This document shows positions 52,430 through 60,790 of a stretch of DNA of 64,000 bases, piece after piece. Location: contig CAYNVQ010000013.1 of the NCBI GenBank assembly GCA_964400735.1, positions 1-64,000 of the forward strand, written 5' to 3'. Position numbers and translations under genes: made by a program. A model generated the notes under the pieces. That model was not told where the DNA came from, searched no databases, and saw only the letters and a program-made list of their open reading frames with translations. This stretch comes from CAYNVQ01 sp964400735 (GTDB lineage Bacteria > Acidobacteriota > Aminicenantia > Aminicenantales > Aminicenantaceae). Positions within the stretch are counted from its first letter, which is position 1. Every line of letters starts with the position of its first letter.

Positions 52430-53995
52430 ATGAACATCAAAAAGAAACTAATTGTTCTTGGATTGTTCGTTTTTTTAGCGGCGGGCTGTTCGACTTCCTA
52501 CGATGTGGTTATCAAGGATGGAACGATCTATGACGGAACAGGAGCCCCACCTTTCGTGGCCGATATCGGCGTGGCGGATGGGGCGATTAAAACCATAGGG
52601 GCCATCAAAAAAACTGCCGTTTTAACCATCGACGCCGCAGGATCGGTCGTCTCACCCGGATTCATCGATATGCACACCCATTGTGACAGCGGCCTTCCAA
52701 CAGAAAAGGGCAAGAACGCAAAAAACTATCTGATGCAAGGGGTTACCACGGTCGTCACCGGCAACTGCGGTGGCGGGACTTTTCGAGTCCAAGAATTCTT
52801 CGGCAAACTCGAAACCCAAGGGATCGGGTTGAATGTGGTCCATTTGGTGGGGCACGGCACGATCAGGGCGAGCGTAATGGGTCAGGAAGCCCGGGCACCC
52901 ACAGATGAAGAGCTCGACCAAATGAAAAAGCTCATCGTACAGGGAATGGAAGAAGGGGCGGCTGGCCTCTCTACCGGACTTTTTTATGCTCCGGGAAGTT
53001 ATGCGAAAACAGATGAGATTATCGAACTGGCCAAAGTGCTTAAAAATTATGACGGCCTTTATGCCTCCCACATCCGGGATGAAAGTGACTATAACATCGG
53101 ATTGAAAGAGGCCATCCGGGAAGCCGTAACCATCGGAGAACAAGCCGGGGTGACGGTGGAGATCTCGCATATCAAAGCACTGGGGAGGCCGGTTTGGGGG
53201 ATGGCCGAGGAAGTGTGTGATATCATAGAAAGCGCCCGTCAAAAAGGCATCCGGATCTATGCCGACCAGTATCCCTACCTTGCATCCAGTACAGGGCTTT
53301 CGGCTGCCGTTATACCCAGGTGGGTTCAGGCAGATGGACAAATGAGAAGCCTCTTGGAAAATCCGGAATGGCTGCCGAAAATAAAAAAAGAAATCCAAGA
53401 AAATATCCTCAGGCGGGGCGGAGCGGAGAGCCTGGTTATCGTATCATTCCCGAAAAATAGAGATTTCGACGGCAGAAGCCTTTTGGAAATCAGCCGGATG
53501 CTGAAAATGCCGGCGCTCGAAACGGCTGTCTATCTTGTACTGAACGGCAGCCCGAGTATCATCTCTTTCAACATGCAGGAATCCGACCTCGAGTGCTTCA
53601 TGAAAAAGCCCTATGTCATGACCGGATCGGATGGAAATGTACAAATTCCGGATAAAAGTTTTCCTCATCCCCGCAACTACGGAACTTTTCCGAGGAAAAT
53701 CCGTAAATATGTGCTGGAGAAGAAATGGATTACCATGGAACAGGCAATCCGTGCGGCCACCTCTCTTCCGGCAGAGGTCCTCGGTCTCGAGGACCGGGGA
53801 AGAATCGAAGAGGGAATGACTGCGGATATCGTTATATTCGATCCCGACAAATTAACGGATAGAGCGACTTATGAAGCCCCGCATCAATACAGCGAAGGAG
53901 TCCGATATCTGCTGATCAACGGCAAGCCGGTCATCGAGGAGGGCACGTATAACGGCCGATTGGCTGGAAAAGCCATCAGGAAGAATAAACGTTAG
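52430..53995 (+). CDS. N-acyl-D-amino-acid deacylase-like lipoprotein (amidohydrolase superfamily)
   Basis: A 521-residue enzyme; the start at 52430 is chosen because the lipoprotein signal (LIVLGLFVFLAAGC) begins there. D-aminoacylase landmarks: DGTIYDGTGAPP, SPGFIDMHTHCDSG (zinc His pair), VTGNCGGGT (bridging Cys), YASHIRDES, EISHIKALG and the catalytic Asp in MTGSDGNVQ. It would release D-amino acids from N-acyl forms outside the cytoplasm. It ends four bases before the left arm of repeat F. Confidence 0.88.
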   Translation: MNIKKKLIVLGLFVFLAAGCSTSYDVVIKDGTIYDGTGAPPFVADIGVADGAIKTIGAIKKTAVLTIDAAGSVVSPGFIDMHTHCDSGLPTEKGKNAKNYLMQGVTTVVTGNCGGGTFRVQEFFGKLETQGIGLNVVHLVGHGTIRASVMGQEARAPTDEELDQMKKLIVQGMEEGAAGLSTGLFYAPGSYAKTDEIIELAKVLKNYDGLYASHIRDESDYNIGLKEAIREAVTIGEQAGVTVEISHIKALGRPVWGMAEEVCDIIESARQKGIRIYADQYPYLASSTGLSAAVIPRWVQADGQMRSLLENPEWLPKIKKEIQENILRRGGAESLVIVSFPKNRDFDGRSLLEISRMLKMPALETAVYLVLNGSPSIISFNMQESDLECFMKKPYVMTGSDGNVQIPDKSFPHPRNYGTFPRKIRKYVLEKKWITMEQAIRAATSLPAEVLGLEDRGRIEEGMTADIVIFDPDKLTDRATYEAPHQYSEGVRYLLINGKPVIEEGTYNGRLAGKAIRKNKR

Positions 53996-53998
53996 AGG

Positions 53999-54305
53999 TT
54001 GTCCCAAAGTCACGGGAATGATGTACTTCTTTAAGGAACAGGGAAATGTCTTCGCTCTAGTTCAGATTTTTAACGCCATTCCTTCATCGTCCTTCTCGGC
54101 GCCTGCGGAACTGCGCATATTAGCTCCCTTCACTGGTCCTTTTCCTATGTTAATTCAGATCCTCTATCTTTTGTCTACTCGTGCTCAATACATCCTCGGC
54201 GTCCGACAAAGTCGGATACCCTCGAATGACGGTTCAGGAAGGCTAAATCTTCAATGTCGCTTCGACATTTCCCTGTACCTATAAATTCCCGTCAATTTGG
54301 GACAA
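53999..54305 (-). repeat. Dispersed element, copy F (distinct arm class)
   Basis: Outer arms TTGTCCCAAA (53999-54008) / TTTGGGACAA (54296-54305), continuing with ACGGGAAT/ATTCCCGT; inner arms ACAGGGAAATGTC (54038-54050) / GACATTTCCCTGT (54264-54276), perfectly complementary. The internal hairpin is GTCCGAC-AAA-GTCGGAT (54201-54217). The core matches copy A closely (TATGCGCAGTTCCGCAGGCG, GGAATGGCGTTAAAAATCTG, ATTGAGCACGAG, ATTAACATAGG on the minus strand). The arms share nothing with classes A or C beyond ATGTC. Confidence 0.85.
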
Positions 54306-54380
54306 AGCTAAACGTTAAGTCCTGCAAAACGGTTAACTCTTAAGATTCAGGCAGCCTGGTGGCCCACGAAACGGCGGGTA

Positions 54381-56582
54381 TTATTTCACCTCCGGCTTCA
54401 GGTGCTGGATAAAATATCCCACGCGGGATTCGCCATAGGTCCGCACTCGTATTCCGTGGCGCTGTTCGGGGTAAAGCATAAAGTCGAAATGTTTGTTATG
54501 CTTCTGAAGTTCATACAAAAGCTGAACCGAATTCCCCGGATGCACGTTGTCGTCCACAGCGCCGTGGTGGATGAACAGGTGTCCTTTGAGGTTCTGGGCA
54601 TAGTTCATGCAGGATCCCTTTTCATAACCTTCGGGATTGTCCTGGGGCCGCCGCATGTATCTTTCCGTATAGATGGTATCGTAATTCCTCCAGTCGGTGA
54701 CCGGTGCACCCGCCACGCCAACGTGAAAGACATCAGGCGCCTTCAGCAGGGCGATGCAGGTCATGTACCCGCCGTAAGAATGGCCGTAAATACCTACCCG
54801 GTTTTCATCCACATAGGGAAAGGCTCCCACGAATTTGGCGGCGGCCACATGGTCTTCCAGTTCGATCTGGCCCAGGTTCATGTACATTAGATTCTGAAAA
54901 GCCTTGCCTCTTCCGGAAATTCCGCGGTGGTCGATGGCGATGACGATAAACCCCAGCTGCGCCAAGGCCTGGTTTCCGTCATTGAGCGCGAACCGGTTGT
55001 AAACCCTTTTGGCTCCAGGGCCTCCGTACACGGACATGATCAAGGGGTATGTTTCCTTCTCGTCAAAATGAGCGGGCTTGTACAGGATGCCATCCAGGTT
55101 ATATTTCCCATCGGCCGATTTGAAGGTAAAATGTTCGGGTTTAATCAATCTAAGCGATTGAAACTCCTCGGTGAGGATGCTTTTGCCTAATTCGCGGATT
55201 AGCGTGCCGTCGGGTCTGTGAAGAGTGAGGCGTCGCGGCGTATCCCAGGAGGAAAAGGAATCCGTAAAATACTTTCCTCCGGGCGAAAACGAGGCACGAT
55301 GCCCGCCGGGTTCAGCGGTCAGCCTGGTGAATCCTGTGCCGTCCATCCTGACCCGGTACACGTATGATTCCATCCCCCGGTTTTCCGCTCCTGAGAAATA
55401 CACCCACCCATTTTCTTCGTCGACCTCGAGGATCCCTGTAACCGGTATCTGCTTATCGGTGAGCTGCCTGACCATATTCCCCTGCAGATCGTAGAGATAA
55501 ATTTGGTTCCATCCGCTTTTTTCCGAAGTCCATAGGAAATGCCGGTTATCGCTCAGGACTCGGAGGTCGAAATCCGCCTCGATGTAGCAGGGATCTTCAT
55601 CCTCTAGAATCTTTCGAACTTTCCCGGTCTCCGGGTCGGCCGCGAACAATTCGAGAGCATTTTGAAGACGGTTGAGGCGCTGGTAAGTGAACTCTTTGCC
55701 ATCGTGTGTCCACTGACCCCGGAACAGGTAGACATTGGTTTCCATCCCCGTCTCGATGCGGGTTATCTTTTTGCTGTCGATATCCACTATGAAGAAGCGA
55801 ACGATAGGATTATTGTCTCCCGCTTTGGGGTAGCTCTGGAGTTCGAGCTCGGGCCGGGGGGATACATCGTGGACGATGGGAAATTTGCCGACCGGGCTCT
55901 CATCGAACTGTATGAAGGCGATTTTTTTCGAATCCGGTGACCACCAGAATGCCTCGTATTGACTCAGCTCTTCAGGATACACCCAATCTGGAAATCCGTT
56001 CCTCAAATCTTTGTGTCCGTCCGTGGTGAGGGCCTTTTCGTTTCCTTCCAGGTCCTGAATGTAGAGATTATAATCCCGGATAAAAGCCCTGTATTTAAAG
56101 TCGGGAGAAAAAACCTCGGAATAGATTCTCCCCCTTACGCCGGTAATATCCCTCTCAGGAACATAAAAAAGCATTTTGCCCGTTGCCAAATCATAGACAA
56201 AAGCTCGGCTGCCGACCATAAAGCGGATTTTTTTTCCACTATCCAAATAGGAAAATCTCCTGAATGGCAATTTGTCTTCGCTCTTGCCGGTGAGCGCGTT
56301 GTAGGCTTCGATGATGGCAGGGTCATCGAACAGCGGGTTTTTTTGACCGGTTACAGGGTCGATGATGACGAAAGAGTCTTTCTCGAGCTGATAAAAAGCG
56401 GTTCCGTCCGGGGTCCACTGGACCCTTTGCAAACCTTCGTATTTGATCAGCTCGCCTCTATCCCGGGAGAGCTTCTCGTAGAGGGCTCTTCCTCTTACCT
56501 GAGCGCTCAGAGGTAGGCTGGCGGAAAAAAGTAACAAACACAAACCCGAGATCGAAACGAGAATTTTAAAGTGCTTTTTCAT
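54381..56582 (-). CDS. Dipeptidyl-peptidase IV-like S9 serine peptidase
   Basis: A 733-residue exported peptidase: signal (about 8-27, ending LPLSAQ), a DPP-IV beta-propeller (about 40-470; FPDWVYPEELSQYEAFWWSP contains the substrate amino-terminus-binding Glu pair), and the alpha/beta-hydrolase domain (about 490-733) with GHSYGG (Ser602), HGAVDDNVHPGN (Asp) and EQRHGI (His). It removes Xaa-Pro dipeptides from peptide N-termini in the periplasm. GGGAGG site before the ATG. Single gene. Confidence 0.93.
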   Translation of the reverse strand: MKKHFKILVSISGLCLLLFSASLPLSAQVRGRALYEKLSRDRGELIKYEGLQRVQWTPDGTAFYQLEKDSFVIIDPVTGQKNPLFDDPAIIEAYNALTGKSEDKLPFRRFSYLDSGKKIRFMVGSRAFVYDLATGKMLFYVPERDITGVRGRIYSEVFSPDFKYRAFIRDYNLYIQDLEGNEKALTTDGHKDLRNGFPDWVYPEELSQYEAFWWSPDSKKIAFIQFDESPVGKFPIVHDVSPRPELELQSYPKAGDNNPIVRFFIVDIDSKKITRIETGMETNVYLFRGQWTHDGKEFTYQRLNRLQNALELFAADPETGKVRKILEDEDPCYIEADFDLRVLSDNRHFLWTSEKSGWNQIYLYDLQGNMVRQLTDKQIPVTGILEVDEENGWVYFSGAENRGMESYVYRVRMDGTGFTRLTAEPGGHRASFSPGGKYFTDSFSSWDTPRRLTLHRPDGTLIRELGKSILTEEFQSLRLIKPEHFTFKSADGKYNLDGILYKPAHFDEKETYPLIMSVYGGPGAKRVYNRFALNDGNQALAQLGFIVIAIDHRGISGRGKAFQNLMYMNLGQIELEDHVAAAKFVGAFPYVDENRVGIYGHSYGGYMTCIALLKAPDVFHVGVAGAPVTDWRNYDTIYTERYMRRPQDNPEGYEKGSCMNYAQNLKGHLFIHHGAVDDNVHPGNSVQLLYELQKHNKHFDFMLYPEQRHGIRVRTYGESRVGYFIQHLKPEVK

Positions 56583-56830
56583 TTGGCCTCCCTGAAAGTA
56601 TCTTCATATCGTCCTTCATTTGCCAGAAAGCTTATACCAAATATCTCAGCCCGGTCAAATACATTCTTGCTCCTGTAAACATCCTTATTCCCGTGACAAA
56701 GAAACAGTCAGGGTGACCTTTTCTTCCATTTCTGTTAATGTATGAACATTCGAGGGTAATCAAAATGGAGAGGAGCTGGTGCTAGAAATGCTTCTCGAGC
56801 CCGCAAAATACAATCGGAGGAGGATTATTC

Positions 56831-58780
56831 ATGAGAAGGCAAAAATCAATCTTCTTATGCCTGGCTGCTTTATTCATCATAGGGCAGCCCGCTTTTTCGG
56901 CTTTGAGCCAGCACATCGTAGACTACAGGATCAAAGCCAGGCTCGCTCCCGCTGAAAAAGCCGTCATCGGGGAAGAAACTCTCACCTGGCTGAACAATTC
57001 CGATTTCCCGGTCACCGAACTCCAGTTCCACCTTTACCTGAATGCCTTTAAAAACAACCGCTCGACCTTCATGAAAGAGAGCGGCGGCGCCCACAGGGGA
57101 TTCGAACTGGAAGAAGACGAGTGGGGATACAACGAGGTCAGAAAATTCAAAATAAAAGATGGTCTCGACCTGACCGGCCTCATCCGATACATCCAGCTGG
57201 ACGACGACAACCATGACGACCGGACAGTGATCAAGGTGGAGCTTCCGGAGCCTGTACTTCCTCAAGAGAAGATAACGCTCGAGATCGAGTTCACGGCCAA
57301 GCTTCCCAAGGTGTTTGCACGTTCCGGATATGCTGGAAATTTCTACATGGTGGCCCAGTGGTTTCCCAAAATCGGAGTATGGGAAAACGGAGAGTGGAAC
57401 TGCCATCAGTATCATGCTGAATCCGAGTTCTATGCAGACTTCGGCGTTTATGAAGTTGCCATCACGGTGCCCGAAGATTACCGGGTGGGAGCCACCGGGA
57501 AAAGGATCAAAGAGGTAAAGAACAACGATGGCACCATCACCTTCACCCATTACCTGGAGGATGTGCATGACTTTGCCTGGACAGCCTGCCCGGATTTCCT
57601 GGAATTCAGAGAACCTTTCCAGCTTGTCTCCCCACCCGTGGATACCGAGATCATCCTGATGATTCACAAAAGCCACGGCAATCAAAAAGACAGGTACCTG
57701 CAGGCCCTTCAGAACGGCATCACCTTTTACAGCCAGAATTATGGTCCCTATCCCTATGATACCATCACACTGGTCGATCCTCCCTTAAATGGGATGGGAG
57801 CTGGGGGCATGGAATATCCGACCCTGTTCACGGGAGGAACGTTTTATCTCCTTCCCCAGGGAATTCGCCTGACCGAGATGGTGACCATCCACGAGTTCGG
57901 TCATGGGTACTGGTATGGCATCGTGGCCTCCAACGAATTCGAAGAAGCCTGGCTGGATGAAGGAATCAACTCCTATTCGGAAATCAAAGCCATGAACGCC
58001 TATTACGGCAGGGACAGCTCCATGATCGACTTTCTGGGGATCAAGATCAGCGATACGGTTCGCTCTCGCATGAATGTTGTGGAATCTCCGGAACTGGATC
58101 CTATCCTCCGCAAGAGCTGGGAGTTCTACAGCGGCGATAGCTACGGCATGAACTCCTACGCCAAGCCGGCCATAACCCTTCTCACCCTAGAGCGTTATCT
58201 GGGCAAGGAGGTGATGGGGCGCATCATGCGCACGTATTACGAGAGATGGAAATTCCGCCATCCCAAAACCCAGGACTTTATCGATGTGGCCCAGGAAGTA
58301 AGCGAACAAGACTTGGGTTGGTTTTTCGACCAATTTTTCAGAAGTCCAGGCAAACTGGATTATGCGGTGGGGAACATAAAATCCGATGAGATAAAAGCTC
58401 CGGAGGGCATATTCGACGGGGATTTTCTTCCCTTCAATGAAAGCGATAAAAGTGTAGAAAAGGCAGAGACCATGTATAGAAGCGAAGTCTCGGTGGTGAG
58501 GAAAGGAGAGCTTATCTTCCCCCAGGAAATCCGAATCGTTTTCGAAGACGGACAAGTGGTGGAGGAAACCTGGGACGGACAGGACAGGTGGAAAAAATTT
58601 ATCTATGAAAGACCTGTCAGGATCGATCACGTGCAGATCGACCCGGAAAGAAAAATACTCCTGGATACCAACTTCATCAACAATTCCCGCACTCTCAAAC
58701 CGAAGAAAGGTTTTTCTATCAAATCCGCCCTGAACTGGATGTTGAACTTCCAGAACATACTTTCCTGGATTTCTTTCTAG
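56831..58780 (+). CDS. M1-family zinc metallopeptidase
   Basis: A 649-residue exported peptidase. Signal (about 5-24). The GGMEYPTL exopeptidase motif (variant of GAMEN) precedes the zinc site HEFGH (354-358) with the third ligand Glu377 in EEAWLDEGINS, giving the M1 HExxH-x18-E spacing; Tyr in DSYGMNSYAKP is the likely transition-state residue. N-terminal beta domain (about 27-230). GGAGGAGG ribosome site. Operon with the membrane-protein gene 14 bases downstream. Confidence 0.9.
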   Translation: MRRQKSIFLCLAALFIIGQPAFSALSQHIVDYRIKARLAPAEKAVIGEETLTWLNNSDFPVTELQFHLYLNAFKNNRSTFMKESGGAHRGFELEEDEWGYNEVRKFKIKDGLDLTGLIRYIQLDDDNHDDRTVIKVELPEPVLPQEKITLEIEFTAKLPKVFARSGYAGNFYMVAQWFPKIGVWENGEWNCHQYHAESEFYADFGVYEVAITVPEDYRVGATGKRIKEVKNNDGTITFTHYLEDVHDFAWTACPDFLEFREPFQLVSPPVDTEIILMIHKSHGNQKDRYLQALQNGITFYSQNYGPYPYDTITLVDPPLNGMGAGGMEYPTLFTGGTFYLLPQGIRLTEMVTIHEFGHGYWYGIVASNEFEEAWLDEGINSYSEIKAMNAYYGRDSSMIDFLGIKISDTVRSRMNVVESPELDPILRKSWEFYSGDSYGMNSYAKPAITLLTLERYLGKEVMGRIMRTYYERWKFRHPKTQDFIDVAQEVSEQDLGWFFDQFFRSPGKLDYAVGNIKSDEIKAPEGIFDGDFLPFNESDKSVEKAETMYRSEVSVVRKGELIFPQEIRIVFEDGQVVEETWDGQDRWKKFIYERPVRIDHVQIDPERKILLDTNFINNSRTLKPKKGFSIKSALNWMLNFQNILSWISF

Positions 58781-58794
58781 CGAGGAGAGCCCCC

Positions 58795-59670
58795 ATGAAA
58801 ATCATAAAGAGTTATTTTACCGGATTGATCGAAGCCACACTTAGGCCCAAAATGATTTTTCTCCTCTGGGCCGTCAATTTTTTCTTCTCCTCTTCCATTT
58901 ACTTTCTCGTTTCCGGTATGTGGAATGACATCCTGGCCTGGAGCGGAACTTCAGAATCGCTAATCCATAAAATGGATTACTATATTCTGACAGACGCTCT
59001 TTTCCACCATGGAGAGCAGATGAGCACGGTCCTGATCGCTGGACTCATCCTCATCGTCCTCTATTTCCCCGTTTCGCTCTTTTTTAAAGGAGGAATTCTT
59101 CACACCTTGAGGCAGCCTCAACCCGTTCACCCAGAAGATATCGCTCAAAAATTTCTTCCCCGGTTCTTCCAGGGAGGGGGGAAGTACTTCGGACGCTTCT
59201 TCCGTCTATGGATCTTTTCCCTCATCCTCTGGGTTGCATTCATTTTTGTCAACATTGTGCTCACCTCTATCGGAAAATTATTGACCGCTGACGGAACCAA
59301 CGAGCGTATGATCGTCGCTGTTTTCATCGCAAGGATAGCAGTGGCTCTGTTTCTGGCGCTCCTGATCAAGATGATTCTGGATTATGCCCGCATAAAGATT
59401 GTGGTGGAGGAAAGGATAGATATCTACAGATCGTTCCTGGTCACGTTGAAATTCGTCTTCCATAATCTGGGAAAAACCCTGATCCTTTTTTATCTGCTGT
59501 TTCTGACCGCCATCGCTCTGACGGCCGCGCTCTTCCTATTGAAATCCGGAATCCCGACATCCACTTTAGGGGGAGCCGTGCTGGCTTTTGCCGTCGGGCA
59601 GGTTCTGATTTACCTTCGAAGCTGGTCGAACGTCACATTCCAGGCAGGTCAGCTCCAGTTTTATGCATAG
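58795..59670 (+). CDS. Polytopic membrane protein, operon partner of the M1 peptidase
   Basis: A 291-residue protein with about six hydrophobic helices (about 20-45, 80-102, 135-165, 178-200, 220-250, 255-275). Charged loops include RQPQPVHPEDIAQKFLPRFF and RIKIVVEERIDIYRSF. It starts 14 bases after the peptidase stop with GAGGAGAG upstream. The shape resembles DUF4013/glycerophosphoryl-diester membrane-domain proteins, unproven. Confidence 0.75.
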   Translation: MKIIKSYFTGLIEATLRPKMIFLLWAVNFFFSSSIYFLVSGMWNDILAWSGTSESLIHKMDYYILTDALFHHGEQMSTVLIAGLILIVLYFPVSLFFKGGILHTLRQPQPVHPEDIAQKFLPRFFQGGGKYFGRFFRLWIFSLILWVAFIFVNIVLTSIGKLLTADGTNERMIVAVFIARIAVALFLALLIKMILDYARIKIVVEERIDIYRSFLVTLKFVFHNLGKTLILFYLLFLTAIALTAALFLLKSGIPTSTLGGAVLAFAVGQVLIYLRSWSNVTFQAGQLQFYA

Positions 59671-59706
59671 AGGACACCAAGGCTGTAATCAGCAAAAGTC
59701 ATCCTT

Positions 59707-59766
59707 CTCGCATACTGCGAGCTATTTACAGCGGCGCTTGACAGAACCTACGAAAATAAATAGTTT
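59707..59766 (+). promoter_or_regulatory. Hairpin then probable promoter for the DUF2769-cytochrome pair
   Basis: CTCGCA-TAC-TGCGAG (59707-59721) is a perfect stem after the membrane-protein gene. It is followed by TTGACA (59738-59743), a 17-base spacer and TAGTTT (59761-59766), 36 bases before the ATG at 59803. Confidence 0.45.
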
Positions 59767-59802
59767 AAGCTCGCTGCAACAATAAAGGTAAAGGAGGAAA
59801 AA

Positions 59803-60027
59803 ATGGCAAAAGTTCCCGATACCCATGAAAATGTGATGAAATGTGTCTGTGGAGGCTGCCCTTCTTACAATGACTGCATGAAAGAGAAAAACGAAATTCT
59901 GTACTGTGCCCGGGGCAAAAGCGACTGCGACGTACCGAGAAAGGGGTGCAAGTGTGGAGTTTGTCCCTTGAGCACAGAATTCGGCTTGGACAAATATTTT
60001 TACTGCATCGTTGGGTCTGCCGAATAA
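59803..60027 (+). CDS. DUF2769 cysteine-rich small protein
   Basis: A 74-residue protein with ten cysteines in a two-part pattern: CVCGGCPSYNDCMKEK then CARGKSDCDVPRKGCKCGVC and a final Cys near YFYCIVG. This matches DUF2769 and suggests a small metal- or Fe-S-binding protein. AAAGGAGG site before the ATG. The cytochrome gene follows 18 bases later, so a redox function is plausible. Confidence 0.82.
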   Translation: MAKVPDTHENVMKCVCGGCPSYNDCMKEKNEILYCARGKSDCDVPRKGCKCGVCPLSTEFGLDKYFYCIVGSAE

Positions 60028-60045
60028 TCCCGGAGGTAGACATCC

Positions 60046-60762
60046 ATGTCTTTTTTCCTTGTTAAATCCATCCTTGCGTCGGCTTTAATGGTTTCTGCTT
60101 TGGGTGCAGCTCTAAGCATGCTCTCCGTGATGGGGAGGGCCGAGAAAAAAATGAATCCTCTGGTTTTGCGCAAAATTCACAAAATTTCAGGGAGGCTTTT
60201 TCTCATCCTTCTTCTCCCCCTTCTGGTTCTGGGCATGGGCCATTGGGCCCGATTAGGCGATCAGGCTTCCCTCCGGGCTGTTTCTCATGCGGTGCTGGCC
60301 TGGGGGCTCATAATTGCCGCCCTGCTCAAGGTGGCCATCGCCAGATTCTATAAACAGTTCCTCCGTTTAGTGCCTTCAATGGGCATGCTGGTCTTCTGTT
60401 TAGCCTTTGTCGTGTTCATGATCTCGGCAGGATTCTTTTTCGTGAGGACTTTAAGAGCGGCTGAAGCGTCGTCTGGTAAATTAGAGATAGCCACGGCAGA
60501 AATCGTGGGGAATGCCCGCCAAGGCGCTTTGCTTTTTAACGCAAAGTGCGCCTCCTGCCATCTCGCAGACAGCGAAGATAAAAAAATCGGTCCGGGCCTC
60601 AAAGATTTACTCCAAAAAGAAAAGCTCCCCCACAGCGGCCATCCGGCAACTGTCGAAAATGTCAAACGAGTGCTCATCCGCCCCATCCTGACCATGCCGT
60701 CCTTCGCCAATTTGACGGACCAGGAAATAGCCAACCTCATAGCCTATCTCAAAACGCTTTAG
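60046..60762 (+). CDS. Membrane-anchored c-type cytochrome
   Basis: A 238-residue protein with four membrane helices (about 5-28, 50-66, 78-98, 111-133), some containing or flanked by His (45, 66, 81), and a C-terminal monohaem cytochrome c domain (about 150-238). Haem site CASCH (168-172); the axial Met is in LTMPSFANLT. The haem domain should face the periplasm. The N-terminal part might bind haem b, which is inference. Converges with the propeller gene at 60791. Confidence 0.85.
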   Translation: MSFFLVKSILASALMVSALGAALSMLSVMGRAEKKMNPLVLRKIHKISGRLFLILLLPLLVLGMGHWARLGDQASLRAVSHAVLAWGLIIAALLKVAIARFYKQFLRLVPSMGMLVFCLAFVVFMISAGFFFVRTLRAAEASSGKLEIATAEIVGNARQGALLFNAKCASCHLADSEDKKIGPGLKDLLQKEKLPHSGHPATVENVKRVLIRPILTMPSFANLTDQEIANLIAYLKTL

Positions 60763-60790
60763 CCGCGAAGCTCCTCGACACTCTCAGGTA

